Origin: Puccinia triticina
Lineage: Eukaryota; Basidiomycota; Pucciniomycetes; Pucciniales; Pucciniaceae
Direction of reading: 5' to 3'
Length of the DNA stretch: 64,000 bases
Assembly: GCF_026914185.1 (NCBI RefSeq)
Contig: NC_070566.1
Location: 4,650,001-4,714,000, forward strand
The notes under the pieces were generated by a model, which was not told the DNA's origin, searched no databases, and saw only the letters and a program-made list of their open reading frames with translations. This document shows positions 21,701 through 32,162 of the stretch, piece by piece; position 1 is the first letter of the stretch; the number at the start of each line of letters is the position of its first letter. A program made the position numbers and the translations under genes.

Positions 21701-24559
21701 TGATTCTTTTGAATGTGCTTTGTGTTCTCGGCGAAACATTCACATTTTTATACCGCCGAGTGACCACAAATGAGTCATGAACCCGGGATCTACATATACA
21801 AATCGGATAAATATGTACAATGCAGCTGATAAGATTTGCGTATTTAATCGTATAAATACAATCTCTGTAGGATGGTCCGCAACCCGGACATAGTCTCAGA
21901 TCACCGATTGGCACGTTTACCATCACCCATTACCAATTTGAATCTCATTGGCATTATGAGGAATCCCGTTCCGGAGCGAGCATCCGGACAATTGGCAATG
22001 AGGGAGGGCTGAGGGCGTCACGCTGATTCGATGGATATGTGAAGGGGAGATCAGCATCGCCGGGCTTCGGGTTAATCCTCCCAAATAACCTTCCCTTCTC
22101 TTGCATTTGCAAAGGAGCGGCGGAAATCCTCCCCCCTCCCCATTTCGAGCTCAACAAGTCTTTGAGGATGCGTGAAGCTTCTCCTGGACCGAACTGCGGG
22201 TGGGACTTTAAGTGGAGCTGGGTAGACAGCAGCTGCGCGACCCGGCCTGATGGGTGCCCAGGCCCACCATGCCTGGGGGGGTTGGCCATTGGTTTGGATG
22301 GTTGCTGCCACTTGCCACCCAGGCAGGTGGTCTCAAGATAAATTGCCACTGCACACTGGCAAATGAGCCAGGTGATGATGGCCCAGCTTGCTGACCAGTG
22401 CAAACACACTGGCCATCAAGAGTTTGCCCAGCTCAGTACTCAATGGCCAGTATAAACTGGCCGCACAAGCAGGAAACCCTCCATGGCAAATCACTGCCGC
22501 TGGTCATACAAGGAGAAAAACCTTGATTGCTAGTAGTAGTACAGTATGCACCAGTGATTAAGGTTTTCAATGCTGGGCACAGTGTGTAAAGCAATTTCCT
22601 GTACCAAAACAAAGCCTAAAAACACTAAGCCAAGCCCATGTTCCTGGACCTCAGGTCCATACTGTTGCGCATGTCATTCCACAGCACTATGCTTTGGACC
22701 TGCCACAGGATTTGCTGCCCAAATGATATCTTGAAGGGGTTTCAGTAGTAATAGTTGATATTCAGGAAATAAGTTTCAGGAATAAACCTGTTCAAAAGTT
22801 TAGACAAGCTTCAGTTGGTAATTTGAGTGCAGTACAAATGAATATCAGGAGGACACAAGCTTTTAAAAGGAGGCCAACTCTGTTGAGGCAGAAATCATCA
22901 CCAAGAGGAGTGGAATGCAAAATTGCAATTTTGACATGATTTTTGACCACTTTGGCAATAATAATTGGAGATCTGGAAGAAAAGAAAATACAACAGTTTT
23001 TGGTAGATGCATAGTATCTGCAGACACAAGTTGGCTGCCATTTCCCATATCTGGTGGGAATTCAAAGCTGGGAGGAATTGTGGTTTTCTCTATCCACTGC
23101 AAAAGTTAGCTGCTCCAACAGTCTTGTCCAAGCAGTTGTTGGACATATTTTGTCTGGACCACCAGCGGGCTGTGACTGTTGTCTAACATATTGTAAAGTA
23201 AAAAGAAAATTGCAATATTGCAGCAAGTTGGGTGTATTGAGCTTGCAGAGCACCAGTAATAAAATCAAGAACTTGAAAAAAATCCCTTGACAAGAGCCAA
23301 TTCTGCCTTATTTTTGCATCTACAGCCGGTGTGTCATTGGCAAACATCAGAAAGTTCCAAAAACCAATACCTTTTTCTCCATAAAAATGACAAACTAAAT
23401 TGGCATAACCACAGTAAACTATACATGTGGGCCAAATATTGTAGGATTTTGCCAGCTGGTTGTAGAGATTGTTGGACATCATCTGTCTGATAACAACTGC
23501 TTGGACATGACTAGTTTTACAGTGCTCAAAATCAACTTGGGCAGCAACTTCCATAGCTTTGTGGATTTTCATGTTGGTGTGCTACCATGACGCATGCCCA
23601 CAATATGGGAACACTGTTTGATTGATCATTGAACAATTTGGATTAGTGTGAATTTCCACCACAGTAGTCTATAACTTGGGAAAGGCAGCCCTCCAGCATG
23701 CAACCCGGCATGGCAAACATTGCGTGTTCCATTCTCACCAAAACATGTTCTCTCTATTCTGTACAGATAACAATGAAGTACTTCTCCTGTTGTTTCCTAC
23801 AATGTCCAGGGATTGCAAAGGGCAGTAAGAATTAATGGAGACTCAGATGCACTCTACCCTAGCTGGAAAGTGTTTTAATGACATTAATCTTCTGCACTTC
23901 CATGGAGAGTACCAAATAAGATCTTCAGTCTCATCCATAAAACCTGGAATCAGAGGTCCTGATATTTTTTGCAAGTTGTGGTTCAATTCATCTACAGAGA
24001 AAAATCCTCAGCTCCTATCGACCTTCAAAGTCGCACCAAGCCCAGCAGAGGGCAACCAGTGTGCATCTCCATATGTATATTGGGGAAACATTTAAAAGCA
24101 CAGAAGAAGTTTGGTCTCCAAACCAGAAGATATATAAGGACACAACCTCCTTGGACTTAAGACGAGAGAGCTAAGATACAAGCAAACATGGAGGCTTGGC
24201 GTAGACATCGACTCTTCACTCTCTTTGCCAGAGTATCTGTTCATGGGTATCTGATCATGGGCTGCTTCGATTACCTGGAAAGCGGTCGACTCGAGGAAAC
24301 ACGCATTCATGTAGGAGCAGTGCGCCCGACATTGACACGATCCGACCGGCCGTTGTTTCTTTCGCTCTCATCACGGGCGCTATCCCAGGAGGCAGTACCG
24401 GCGTTTGCTCGCGCCGCCGGTGTCAAGATTGTTTAAACGTGAGTTTTTTCATGGGCCGGAACTCACGATCCATCATCCTTGTCATTACCGCCCGCATCTC
24501 GCTTGTTAACTGAGCGCAAAGACGTTTCTTTGGTCGGACGCTGAGAAATGAAAACGAGA
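18721..24559. other. Long stretch without a supportable gene
   Basis: The part to about 22.5 kb is GC-balanced and non-repetitive, with only short frames lacking codon-like bias. From 22.5 to 24.1 kb it turns AT-rich and transposon-like, with weak internal repetition (AGCAGTTGTTGGACAT near 23130 resembles GATTGTTGGACATCAT near 23470). A frame at 24188-24436 (+) starting MEAWRRHR has no recognisable domain. No tRNA, rRNA or known repeat was found here. Confidence 0.4.
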
Positions 24560-25125
24560 TTATTGAGTAGACTCAACATCGTCTTTGCTTTCGTCGCCAG
24601 CAGAAGAGGCTGAAGGTGCTTCGGGGGCCTTCGGCACCGCGGCAGTCAAGATAGGCTGACAACATGCCGGGCCCAAATTGACGTACAGATTGGTCCTGTC
24701 TACATCGCGGTTGTCGTGAGGCTCTGGTCCGCCGTTTCCCTCGACTTGATGGCTAAGAGAAACCCACGGCGGAATCTGCGTCAACCGAACCGTCTTCATG
24801 AATTGCGGGGACCGCATCTGTTTCCGCCATCGATTGTTGATCGTGATAGTGTTCGCGGATCAGCCGAGCATCTCGGAAACGGTTGTCATGCTGAAATCGG
24901 GTGATACATCCTCTCAGAGATTGCCTTGGTTTGGAAAACTGTCCTTGGTTGTGGATAATGATCGGCCGACGAGTCGCAATGTTGCTTGACCCAAGGAGCG
25001 AAGGGCGGGCTGTGAAGTTCTTCACGGGAATTCGGGGGGCGAGGCCCGGGTACCCGCAGGATATCTCACCGGACAGCAAGGAATGTGTGTAAAAAGAACA
25101 GGGACAGCAAGACCCAAAAGGCCAT
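24560..25125 (-). pseudogene. Possible small secreted-protein gene, broken or misread
   Basis: On the minus strand an ATG at 25125 opens MAFWVLLSLFFLHTFLAV, a textbook signal peptide. It meets GTGAGA (a splice donor) just before a stop. Further on, 24817-24560 is an open frame containing IPPWVSLSHQVEG and an acidic, Ser/Ala-rich C-terminus. I could not find acceptor sites that join the two parts in frame without a stop. It is either a decayed gene or one with an exon I cannot see. No family recognised. Confidence 0.25.
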
Positions 25126-25438
25126 GATCAAATTTCCTTCAATCCATAGTTTGGCGGAAACTTGGGAACATTTTTTTTCTTCCTAAAAATACAACTTCCA
25201 GTTTCAGTAAACATACACATACATATGAGCTCCGGTTGTTGGTTTATAGTACATAGAATGATGAAATGAACGAAAAGGGCGGGGATCCACGAAAAGATTA
25301 CATCGTAAGTATATATGGTTTTTTGTAATACAAGTAACAAAAAGGAAGATAGAAGTACGAGGGTGATGAGCACTATGTATAGAGTCAAGGTCTAAAGTAC
25401 AACAAAGAAAAAGATAACCGGGGGAAGAAGGAGGCGGA

Positions 25439-26502
25439 TCAGATTTTTTTGACAAAGACATGGAAGTGAGGGAGTTGAGGACAAGACTGGAGATGGACGG
25501 GGTTGAGGAACCACATGGAGTCGACAAATCCCTGCTCGCGAGGCCAACGAGCGGCGACGAAGCGGCGGATCTGGGTGTCCAACCGGCCGCCAGACGCGGG
25601 AGGCGGAGGGTTTTCGGGGGAGGAAGTGAAGCGGTTGTGGGTGTTCAAGCCGGCGATGTCGAGCAGCGCGACGAACTCGGGCGACAGGTTCTCGAACCCG
25701 GACAGGCCGACCTCGTGGGCGTCGGATAGCTCGGTTGCGGTCCGGGCTTGGCTGGGATCGAGCAGGGGCAATCTGCTCCACACCACCATATGTCTGGGAT
25801 TTGCTCCGACCGTCAGTGGTCCGAATGGGACATGAAGAGAAAGAAAGGAGCGGGGGGCACGCACTGGTACTCGTGGGGGATCGCGTAAGGCCACTCGTTC
25901 TTGGTCACCCGGTAATCCAGCCAATCTCGCAGCGAGCCGTCGGCACAGAAGAATTGGATGTCGTTCGGCCCGCCAGTGACTGGGTTCGGGTGGAAGTTTA
26001 GACGCGTTTTGAGGTAGCGACAAGAGGAGCCGTATTTGTGCTTGACGATCCGGCTGAAGTCGTGGAAGTACAAGCTCTCGGACTCGTGCAATCTGCCCAA
26101 TCTGTCGAGACGGGTGAGCGCGATGATGTGGATCAGCGAACGGTCGATGTCCCCCGGACGGATGGAGCTGATGACGAAGCGGGGTGCAGAGCGCTCGATG
26201 ATGGCTTGGTTCTTGGTCAAGATTCGGACGAGGTCTGGGTCGATATTGAATGGCTCCCTCGACGGGGTCTCGTTGTACGGGTTGATGGTGGGCACTGCTA
26301 GCTCTTCATAGTCTGAGTTCATCTCGCGCCTGGTCGTGGTTGCGCTCTGTTCATGTGCTGGTGTTCTGTTGATCATCAGCTGGCTGTTATATTCCTGAGG
26401 GAATGGTCTCGACTGTGGTAATGGGCTGGTGGTCGATATCATCGTGTTGTGCGTGCTCGGCGAAGATGATTGGCTCTGGAGGAGGAGGGGGACGAGGGCC
26501 AA
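25439..26502 (-). CDS. DUF3605 (GIG1-like) family protein, two exons
   Basis: Exon 1 is 26502-25865 and exon 2 is 25793-25439. The 71-nt intron (GTGCGT..CCCAG) splits a Gln codon; the joined product is 330 aa. The N-terminal ~90 residues are Ser/Thr/Pro-rich and look disordered. The core contains FCADGSLRDWLDYRVTKNEW, then PYAIPHEY and, across the splice, QHMVVWSRLPLL. This matches the NxWPYxxPxxxxHxVVW pattern that I associate with the fungal DUF3605 family (it includes the N-acetylglucosamine-induced protein GIG1 of Candida). The biochemical role is not established. An internal Met near 26443 is an alternative start. The family call is from memory of the motif. Confidence 0.75.
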
Positions 26503-26794
26503 GGGGCAAACTGTGCCGAGGCGCAGGGCCTTTTAAACCTGCAGAATCCGCTGGAATCCGCTCGATGGTGGGTTGACAGCGATCGCAGCACAACTGAACA
26601 CTCGATCAGGTTTCACAGCAAACTTTTTCAGGGTTGAAGAGCCTCGAAGATCAAAAGTGTGTCTGCAAATTGGGAAAAGAAGCAATACACCTGACAACCC
26701 CACTTCCCAACTCACACCCTTGACAACGCCCCTTCGCAACTCTCACAACGATTACACAGATGTGCAGGAGGGGAACCCGCAGGCAAAAAGATCA

Positions 26795-26877
26795 AGCCCA
26801 TTGCCGGATTTGAACCAGCGACCTCGGCATCGCTCGTAGGTACAAGTGCCGCGCAATAACGACTATGCTAAACAGGC
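26795..26877 (-). tRNA. tRNA-Thr (anticodon TGT) with a 10-nt intron
   Basis: Read on the minus strand, the acceptor arms GCCTGTT and AATGGGC pair fully (two G-U). The D arm is GCA..TGC and the anticodon stem CGGCA..TGCCG is perfect. The T arm GCTGG-TTCAAAT-CCGGC has a standard loop. The anticodon loop is CTTGTA, then ten extra bases (CCTACGAGCG), then A: the extra bases sit after position 37, where eukaryotic tRNA introns occur. Spliced length is 73 nt. Anticodon TGT reads ACA (Thr). Confidence 0.85.
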
Positions 26878-26879
26878 CC

Positions 26880-28070
26880 AACTGTGAAAACAACCCCAAA
26901 GTTGGTGTATATAATCAACTCTCTAAAATACGGAATGTCATCAGGACCGCTTTTTGAAAGTCAGGGGACTGACTGGTATGAGACCGCCAGTTAAATCCAG
27001 GACATTATGGTATTCATATTTCCAAAACTGTGGCTGGCTTGTATGACAAATGATAAATCCCACCTGTTTTGTTTGCCACTTGTTTGGGTGTCATTCACCC
27101 AAATCTCCCAAGTATGTAGAAACCTGTCTTGCCTGAATAAAAGGATGATTCCTTCTCATTGTTGCCACAAATCACCTTGAATTCTCACAATTGGTGTGTC
27201 TCCTTAGAGCTTCTATGCTTCCTTACTCCACCATGCATACCTCCTCCTCCTCCTTCACTGTCAGCCAGTTTCTGCTGTCAGAGCTCTGTTAAGCTCTACC
27301 ACTGTTAAGTCCAAGATTTCTTTTTTGCTCATCTGTAACTTTCAGTAAATCTGCAAACTTCATGCAGTCCCTCCGTGGCTCAGGCTTTGCCAGTCTGGAA
27401 TTTGGTAGAGCTTTACAGAGCTCTGAGAGTAGTGACTAACTGCAGGAGAAGAGTGAGGTATGCAAGGTTGAGTAAGAAGATGAATGACTTGAAATAATTG
27501 TGCAATTGCGGATTCAAGGTGGTTGGAGGGAACAGTGAGAAACAGGCTTGGTAATCTTACAATCTAAGGACTCCTTTTCTTCAACACAAGCCCCCTCCAA
27601 AGTCAATTGAACACCAGAGATAATGAAAAGAAGGAGAACCTTTGGGAAATCAAATACATTGTATTTATGCATCTTGATAGTCACAGGCTTCAAGGATCTT
27701 TGAGTTTAACAACTAAAGCTAGGTCATCTTTGCGGACTCTATGGATATGTGTGCAGAGGGGCTTAGGTAAAGCTGTGACACAAAACAAATAACAAGCACA
27801 TAAAATATATTGGTACACCATAGCAGAGTAGATCAGAGTACATAGACACTGACTTGACAACAGAGAGGGTGTCCAAAAGCTGATATTTCTCAAAAGAGTG
27901 AGGACAAGCGTGATGATGAATGATAGTACATGATTGCAAAAGGTAATGCAAGCTGAGGAGCAAGTGATGATCCAGAAAAGAGTCCAGCTAGAGAAACCCT
28001 GCGGGGGTAGCCTTCAGGCTCACCAAGAGGCTTGTGTTAGGGTTGGCATCCCCTCGAACTTATCTGGTTA
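26880..28070. other. Intergenic, repeat-bearing, no gene seen
   Basis: Contains the inverted repeat at about 27160-27530 (listed separately) and otherwise short frames only. Confidence 0.4.
27160..27530. repeat. Imperfect inverted repeat, about 140-bp arms
   Basis: 27160-27300 and the complement of 27400-27530 share ordered blocks: CACCTTGAAT, TGCATACCTC, TCAGAGCTCTG, then AAGCTCTACCA. The spacer is about 100 bp. Overall identity is moderate. This could be two LTR copies of one family in opposite orientation, or a foldback transposon; no transposase is present. Confidence 0.55.
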
Positions 28071-28161
28071 CCTTGAGGCCCGGTTTGGATGTCCCATTAT
28101 ACGTTATAAATTTGAGGATTTATGTATAACCTATAACAGGACGTCCAAACGGGGCCCAAGG
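28071..28161. mobile_element. GGCCC-GTTTGGA foldback element, copy A
   Basis: 91 bp. The left end CCTTGAGGCCCGGTTTGGA is the inverted copy, with few mismatches, of the right end TCCAAACGGGGCCCAAGG. The interior has GTTATAAAT / TATAAC pairs. Related in its terminal motif to 36351-36500 and 55286-55346. Confidence 0.7.
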
Positions 28162-28981
28162 TGACTTGGTTGAGCGGGTGTGCCACACCATCGCGCTTCT
28201 GTAATAAGCCTGTCCAGTTGAATGTAGTTCTTGTTTTATACCTCAAAAATTAATCAAAAAAAAAATGTTTAGAGATGCATGAGCAAATCAGCAGTGAATT
28301 GTGGTTTGCACATAGAGTTGTGGATTTTTTTATGGTCTCTTCATCACCAAGACACAACTCTCTAGATTAAATCGCAACCCGATATAGTAGATGGTATGGC
28401 GCAGCTGCCGTTGAGGGCCCCAGACGATGGCCGCGAGAACGGGTAACACGTGAATTCATCAAACCATGGGACACTGATTGATGAGGTTTCTGCGCCCGAA
28501 GTCCCGATTCATGTACTTGAAAACCCTTATGTGCCACACTAGTCAACTCACACCACATCACGGAATTTTGGTTGCTCTTGGAACATAGAGGCGATGAAAT
28601 ATTTGGCTCAAGGCCCCTTTGGCGAGTGTTCAGCCAACACTATACAAGGATAAATATTCGCCTTGGATTTATCATCAAGTATCCTTATTACTTACACTAG
28701 CAACCTCAGTCAGCTCGACTTGCATACGTAGCTGGCTCTCCCAACTTCTACTCAGTTAGTTTCTACCTGATTCTGCCCCAACGCGAACAGTCCAGCCGTT
28801 GGGGCTTCTCCAGAGATATAAGCTTGGTTTTTACCCCTCACGACATAATCCGCAAGATACTGAAATCGCGAAGCTCAACAAACTGATTTATTAGCCATTT
28901 CGAAGTTTGAGTTATTTTTCATTGATTTATTTCTCGGAAGGTTTGAAGCTTGAATCCTCTATATCAACGGGCCCGCCCACC
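28162..28981. promoter_or_regulatory. Upstream region of the zinc-finger gene
   Basis: No gene. An in-frame upstream ATG at 28907 would extend the zinc-finger protein by 25 residues (beginning MSYFSL), but 28982 has the better context (CCCACCATGT). A GGATAAATA motif near 28650 may be promoter-related. Confidence 0.35.
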
Positions 28982-29934
28982 ATGTCTGGCTATGAATGTG
29001 TACCTTGTGGACGACAATTCAGACTGTACCAGCATTACCGAGATCACCTTATCCACTCTGCTCAGCATTACTACTGCACACCATGTCATCGCGACTTCGC
29101 ATCTCAAGACGCCCTGGACAGCCATCTTTGTAACTCTGAGCGACATTTGAACTGCGAATGGTGTCAAACGGCAGTTGGAATACTTCGCATTCACGATCAG
29201 CGCCATCACGAGCAATGTTCGAAGTGCAAACAGTGGTTCAAAGACGCGATCGAGGTCCATCGACACTGTTGCTTAGCTCATGCGGAGCTATACTGCGCTC
29301 CATGCAGAAAACTCGTAGGGAACACCAACGAGTTGAAGATGGTCAGCCAGATAATTTAGAGTCACATCGAGATTTTAGAGGTGTATCTTTAAACCGTGTT
29401 GAGGGGCTAATTTGAGTGTCGTTGCTTGACTCTTTACAGCATTGCCTATCGTCTGCACATCGACCAATCAATGTCGAGTGTGCCCATCCGGCTTGTGGTC
29501 GATTGTTTGCCAGCAAAGCAGCCTTGGTCCAACATCTCGAAGCAGGTACCTGCCTATCTCGAGTTAACCTGGCGGAGGTCGACCACTACTTCAGCCGCCA
29601 TGCCGACAGAGGCCAACGATTTGTCAGGAGGAACTTGATAATCCCTGCCTCCCTCGATGACATCTTTCGCGATGACTACGGCCGTTATATGTGCCATCTT
29701 TGTCCGAAGTCTTTCCAGCACAAGGGTGAAATCATTTCACATCTCAGGAGCTCGAAACATAAGAATCGCGGCCAGAAAGCCTACAAGTGTCCTTCCGATC
29801 GTTGCGAAAAGGCGGAGTTTTATAGTCTGAGCAATCTGATGATTCATCTCGACAATAGTGATTGCGACGTGTCCTATGCGCGCGAATTGGACGAACTAGT
29901 CAATAAATTGTTGGATGTTTTGAAGCGACTCTAG
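28982..29934 (+). CDS. C2H2 zinc-finger protein, two exons
   Basis: Exon 1 is 28982-29341 and exon 2 is 29440-29934. The intron (GTCAGC..TTACAG, 98 nt) is phase 0 and the product is 284 aa. Multiple Cys2-His2 type fingers are visible. The first has CVPCGRQF followed by HYRDHLIH, the second CTPCHRDFASQDALDSHLC. The next fingers are irregular and Cys/His-rich. One finger spans the splice (CAPCRKL..ELKM|HCLSSAH), and near the C-terminus there are CHLCPKSFQHKGEIISHL and CEKAEFYSLSNLMIHL. It probably binds nucleic acid in the nucleus. Linkers are not TGEKP, so it is not a classical KRAB/Kruppel array. No signal or membrane segment. The finger spanning the intron supports the model strongly. Target unknown. 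Confidence 0.85.
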
Positions 29935-31840
29935 CAAGCATGTGACTACACTGAAGTTAAAACTTCGGCTCTTCAATGTATGTGATCCAACTTCTCTTCT
30001 TTTTATGATTTGGGGTCGTTTCTCTGCTTCTTATGTATTAATGGCGTGTTCCTATTTTTGGCCACAGTTTCAGCTTCGCTCCTGGTTAATATGAAGTGGA
30101 ATATATCTCGGATCTGCAAGCGCCTCGAAGCGGTATACATGGACGGATAATGTATGGTGCATAACTTCGGTCAACTTTTCAAATCACTATAGGATTGCGA
30201 GTGCCTCGAAAAGGGATGCATGGATAGATAGCGGATGATATAAAACTTCGGTCAACTTTCTAATTTATCGCTATCGGATCGGTCAAAATTTTCTCCCTCT
30301 CACTTGAGTCCACTTTGAGCTATGCTCTGCTCTGGGTAGTATGTGTATTAGTGATGTGGTTTCCACGAACTCTTATCTGTTAGAATTTTTCATCTGTTTA
30401 TAGTAGCTCGAACAATCCGTTTCAACGATAACGACCATGTAAATTTATGTACTTCTTGTTTTGGTTACTATCAATTGTCTCACTGCCACTGTTAGCCCTT
30501 CACCTCAGGGCGGTTTAATTGGCTTCATCCGCTCTAACCACGTTGGACCTGACTTGAGGAGGGTACTCTACCCCGCGTGAATCTTAGCATGAGCTGTGCG
30601 GCCAAAAATCCAACCCCTCGCAATTCATCGGCCAGCTACAAACAATACACAATCAGCATGTATTACATCAAAGTCCGGATATTGCCGACACTAGCCGAGA
30701 ATGGTGAAGACCAAACTGCACCCAATAAATCGTCAAGGGCCTTCTGGAGGGAGACGCCTGCAAAATACTAGTCTGTCATCTCACAGGATCCGGTATAATC
30801 GAATAGAAAAGGGCATGATGAGCTTTTCTTGCGGACTAGTAAACACTTGCACAGGTTCACGCGGCTTAAGTGAGGATTTGGCTCTCGATGAAGCGCACGC
30901 GAGCTTCTGGTTCTGCGCTGAGTGACCGGTTGATCGAAGCTGGACGACGCTACTGAAAGAAAAGGAAAGCAGCGCTCCTCAAGATGGCTCGAAAGCGGCA
31001 AGATATGTATCGCGTTGAAAGGAGCAAAGATTATCAGGAATCCTCTTGCGAGAAACGGGCTCCTTAATCGTCATGAAAATGATTGAACAGCGCTGGATTT
31101 GAGTGAGAAATGCGAAGTGCAGCCGGAGGGCGCTTCCCGCGCGATGCTCTCCGTGGAAAAACGCGATGCGAGCGCGCATTACGACCCGCAAGCCCGCACG
31201 TGGCGAACTTAACACAAGTCCCTGCCCTCAGCCAAACATCTGAAAATTCCTTCTAATCCACATATCACCCTCTACCAATTTGATTTCTTTACAGCCTCCA
31301 GCACCTTTAAATCTGCTTTTATTTCTACATATTCTCATGTGTCCAAAGCAACACCTGTCACCTGTCACCATCCCCTGAAACAAATTTGATGTAAAAATTC
31401 CAGCTGAGAGCCTATCTGGCCTGATGTAAACCAGATAGCCAGTCCAGCCTAAACACATGAAGATAAGGTTAGACATCATATATCAATACCCTGTGGGACT
31501 CCTCAGCCTATGCACTCAAGATACCTGTCATTCTTAAGTTAATACTGAAAAGCCCTGTGAGACTGTGTCTGGCCTTGGCCTTTGGATGATCCAATGGCTT
31601 CTTTGTATTGCTCAGGAATAGCCCTCACAAGAAAAAACACTGAGTGTCCAGTTTTTGATGGATTTACTTGAAACAATATGCACAAGACAGCTCAGATTGA
31701 GGGCTAAAACCTGGTATATGAGGCTTTGAATTGAAAGTTGAGAGAGAGGCAATAACAATGTAAATGCAGAAGCTGGGAATTTCTGCGTAAAATCCTGGCA
31801 GCCTCAGGTGAAGAATGTGACTTTAGGCCTAAGCCTCAGC
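29935..31840. other. Intergenic region without a gene
   Basis: Contains a short duplicated segment: 30114-30185 and 30196-30262 share GCGAGTGCCTCGAA / GCAAGCGCCTCGAA and AACTTCGGTCAACTTT. The rest has short frames only. It ends at the target duplication of the hAT element (31833-31840). Confidence 0.45.
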
Positions 31841-31992
31841 TAGAGATGTCAGCAGGTACTCGTTTGCGGGTACCCGGCACCTGTTTGCGGGTACCTGTTT
31901 TCAAAGACAGGTACCCGCAAACAGGTGCCGGGTGCGGGTGCGTGTGTCAACTTTTGAGGTGAAAATTTGGCAAGTACTTGGACCAAGTACTT
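31841..31992. repeat. Left terminal/subterminal repeat of the hAT element
   Basis: TAGAGATG end followed by several (C)GGGTACC and GCAGGTACC motifs in both orientations, forming nested hairpins such as GCGGGTACCTG / CAGGTACCCGC (31888-31930) and AAGTACTTGG / CCAAGTACTT (31973-31992). Such subterminal motifs are the usual transposase binding sites of hAT elements. Matching motifs lie at 35465-35614. Confidence 0.7.
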
Positions 31993-32162
31993 GCCAGCAC
32001 CCGCCCAATTTTGCCGGTCAAGATATGTATACATATATCTGGACACATGCTTATAGATACAAGCATATTGCTGTGTACCTGACTCAACCCCGTCGCCGGA
32101 GAATAGAGATCCGTACTGTCAGTCCCCTCTTCACCGAATCACCATACCACTCAGCCTCCACC

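Noticed and set aside
18721..22500. Various 60-150 codon frames
   Set aside because: No domain, no plausible splice partners and no consistent codon use; reported only as a gene-free stretch.
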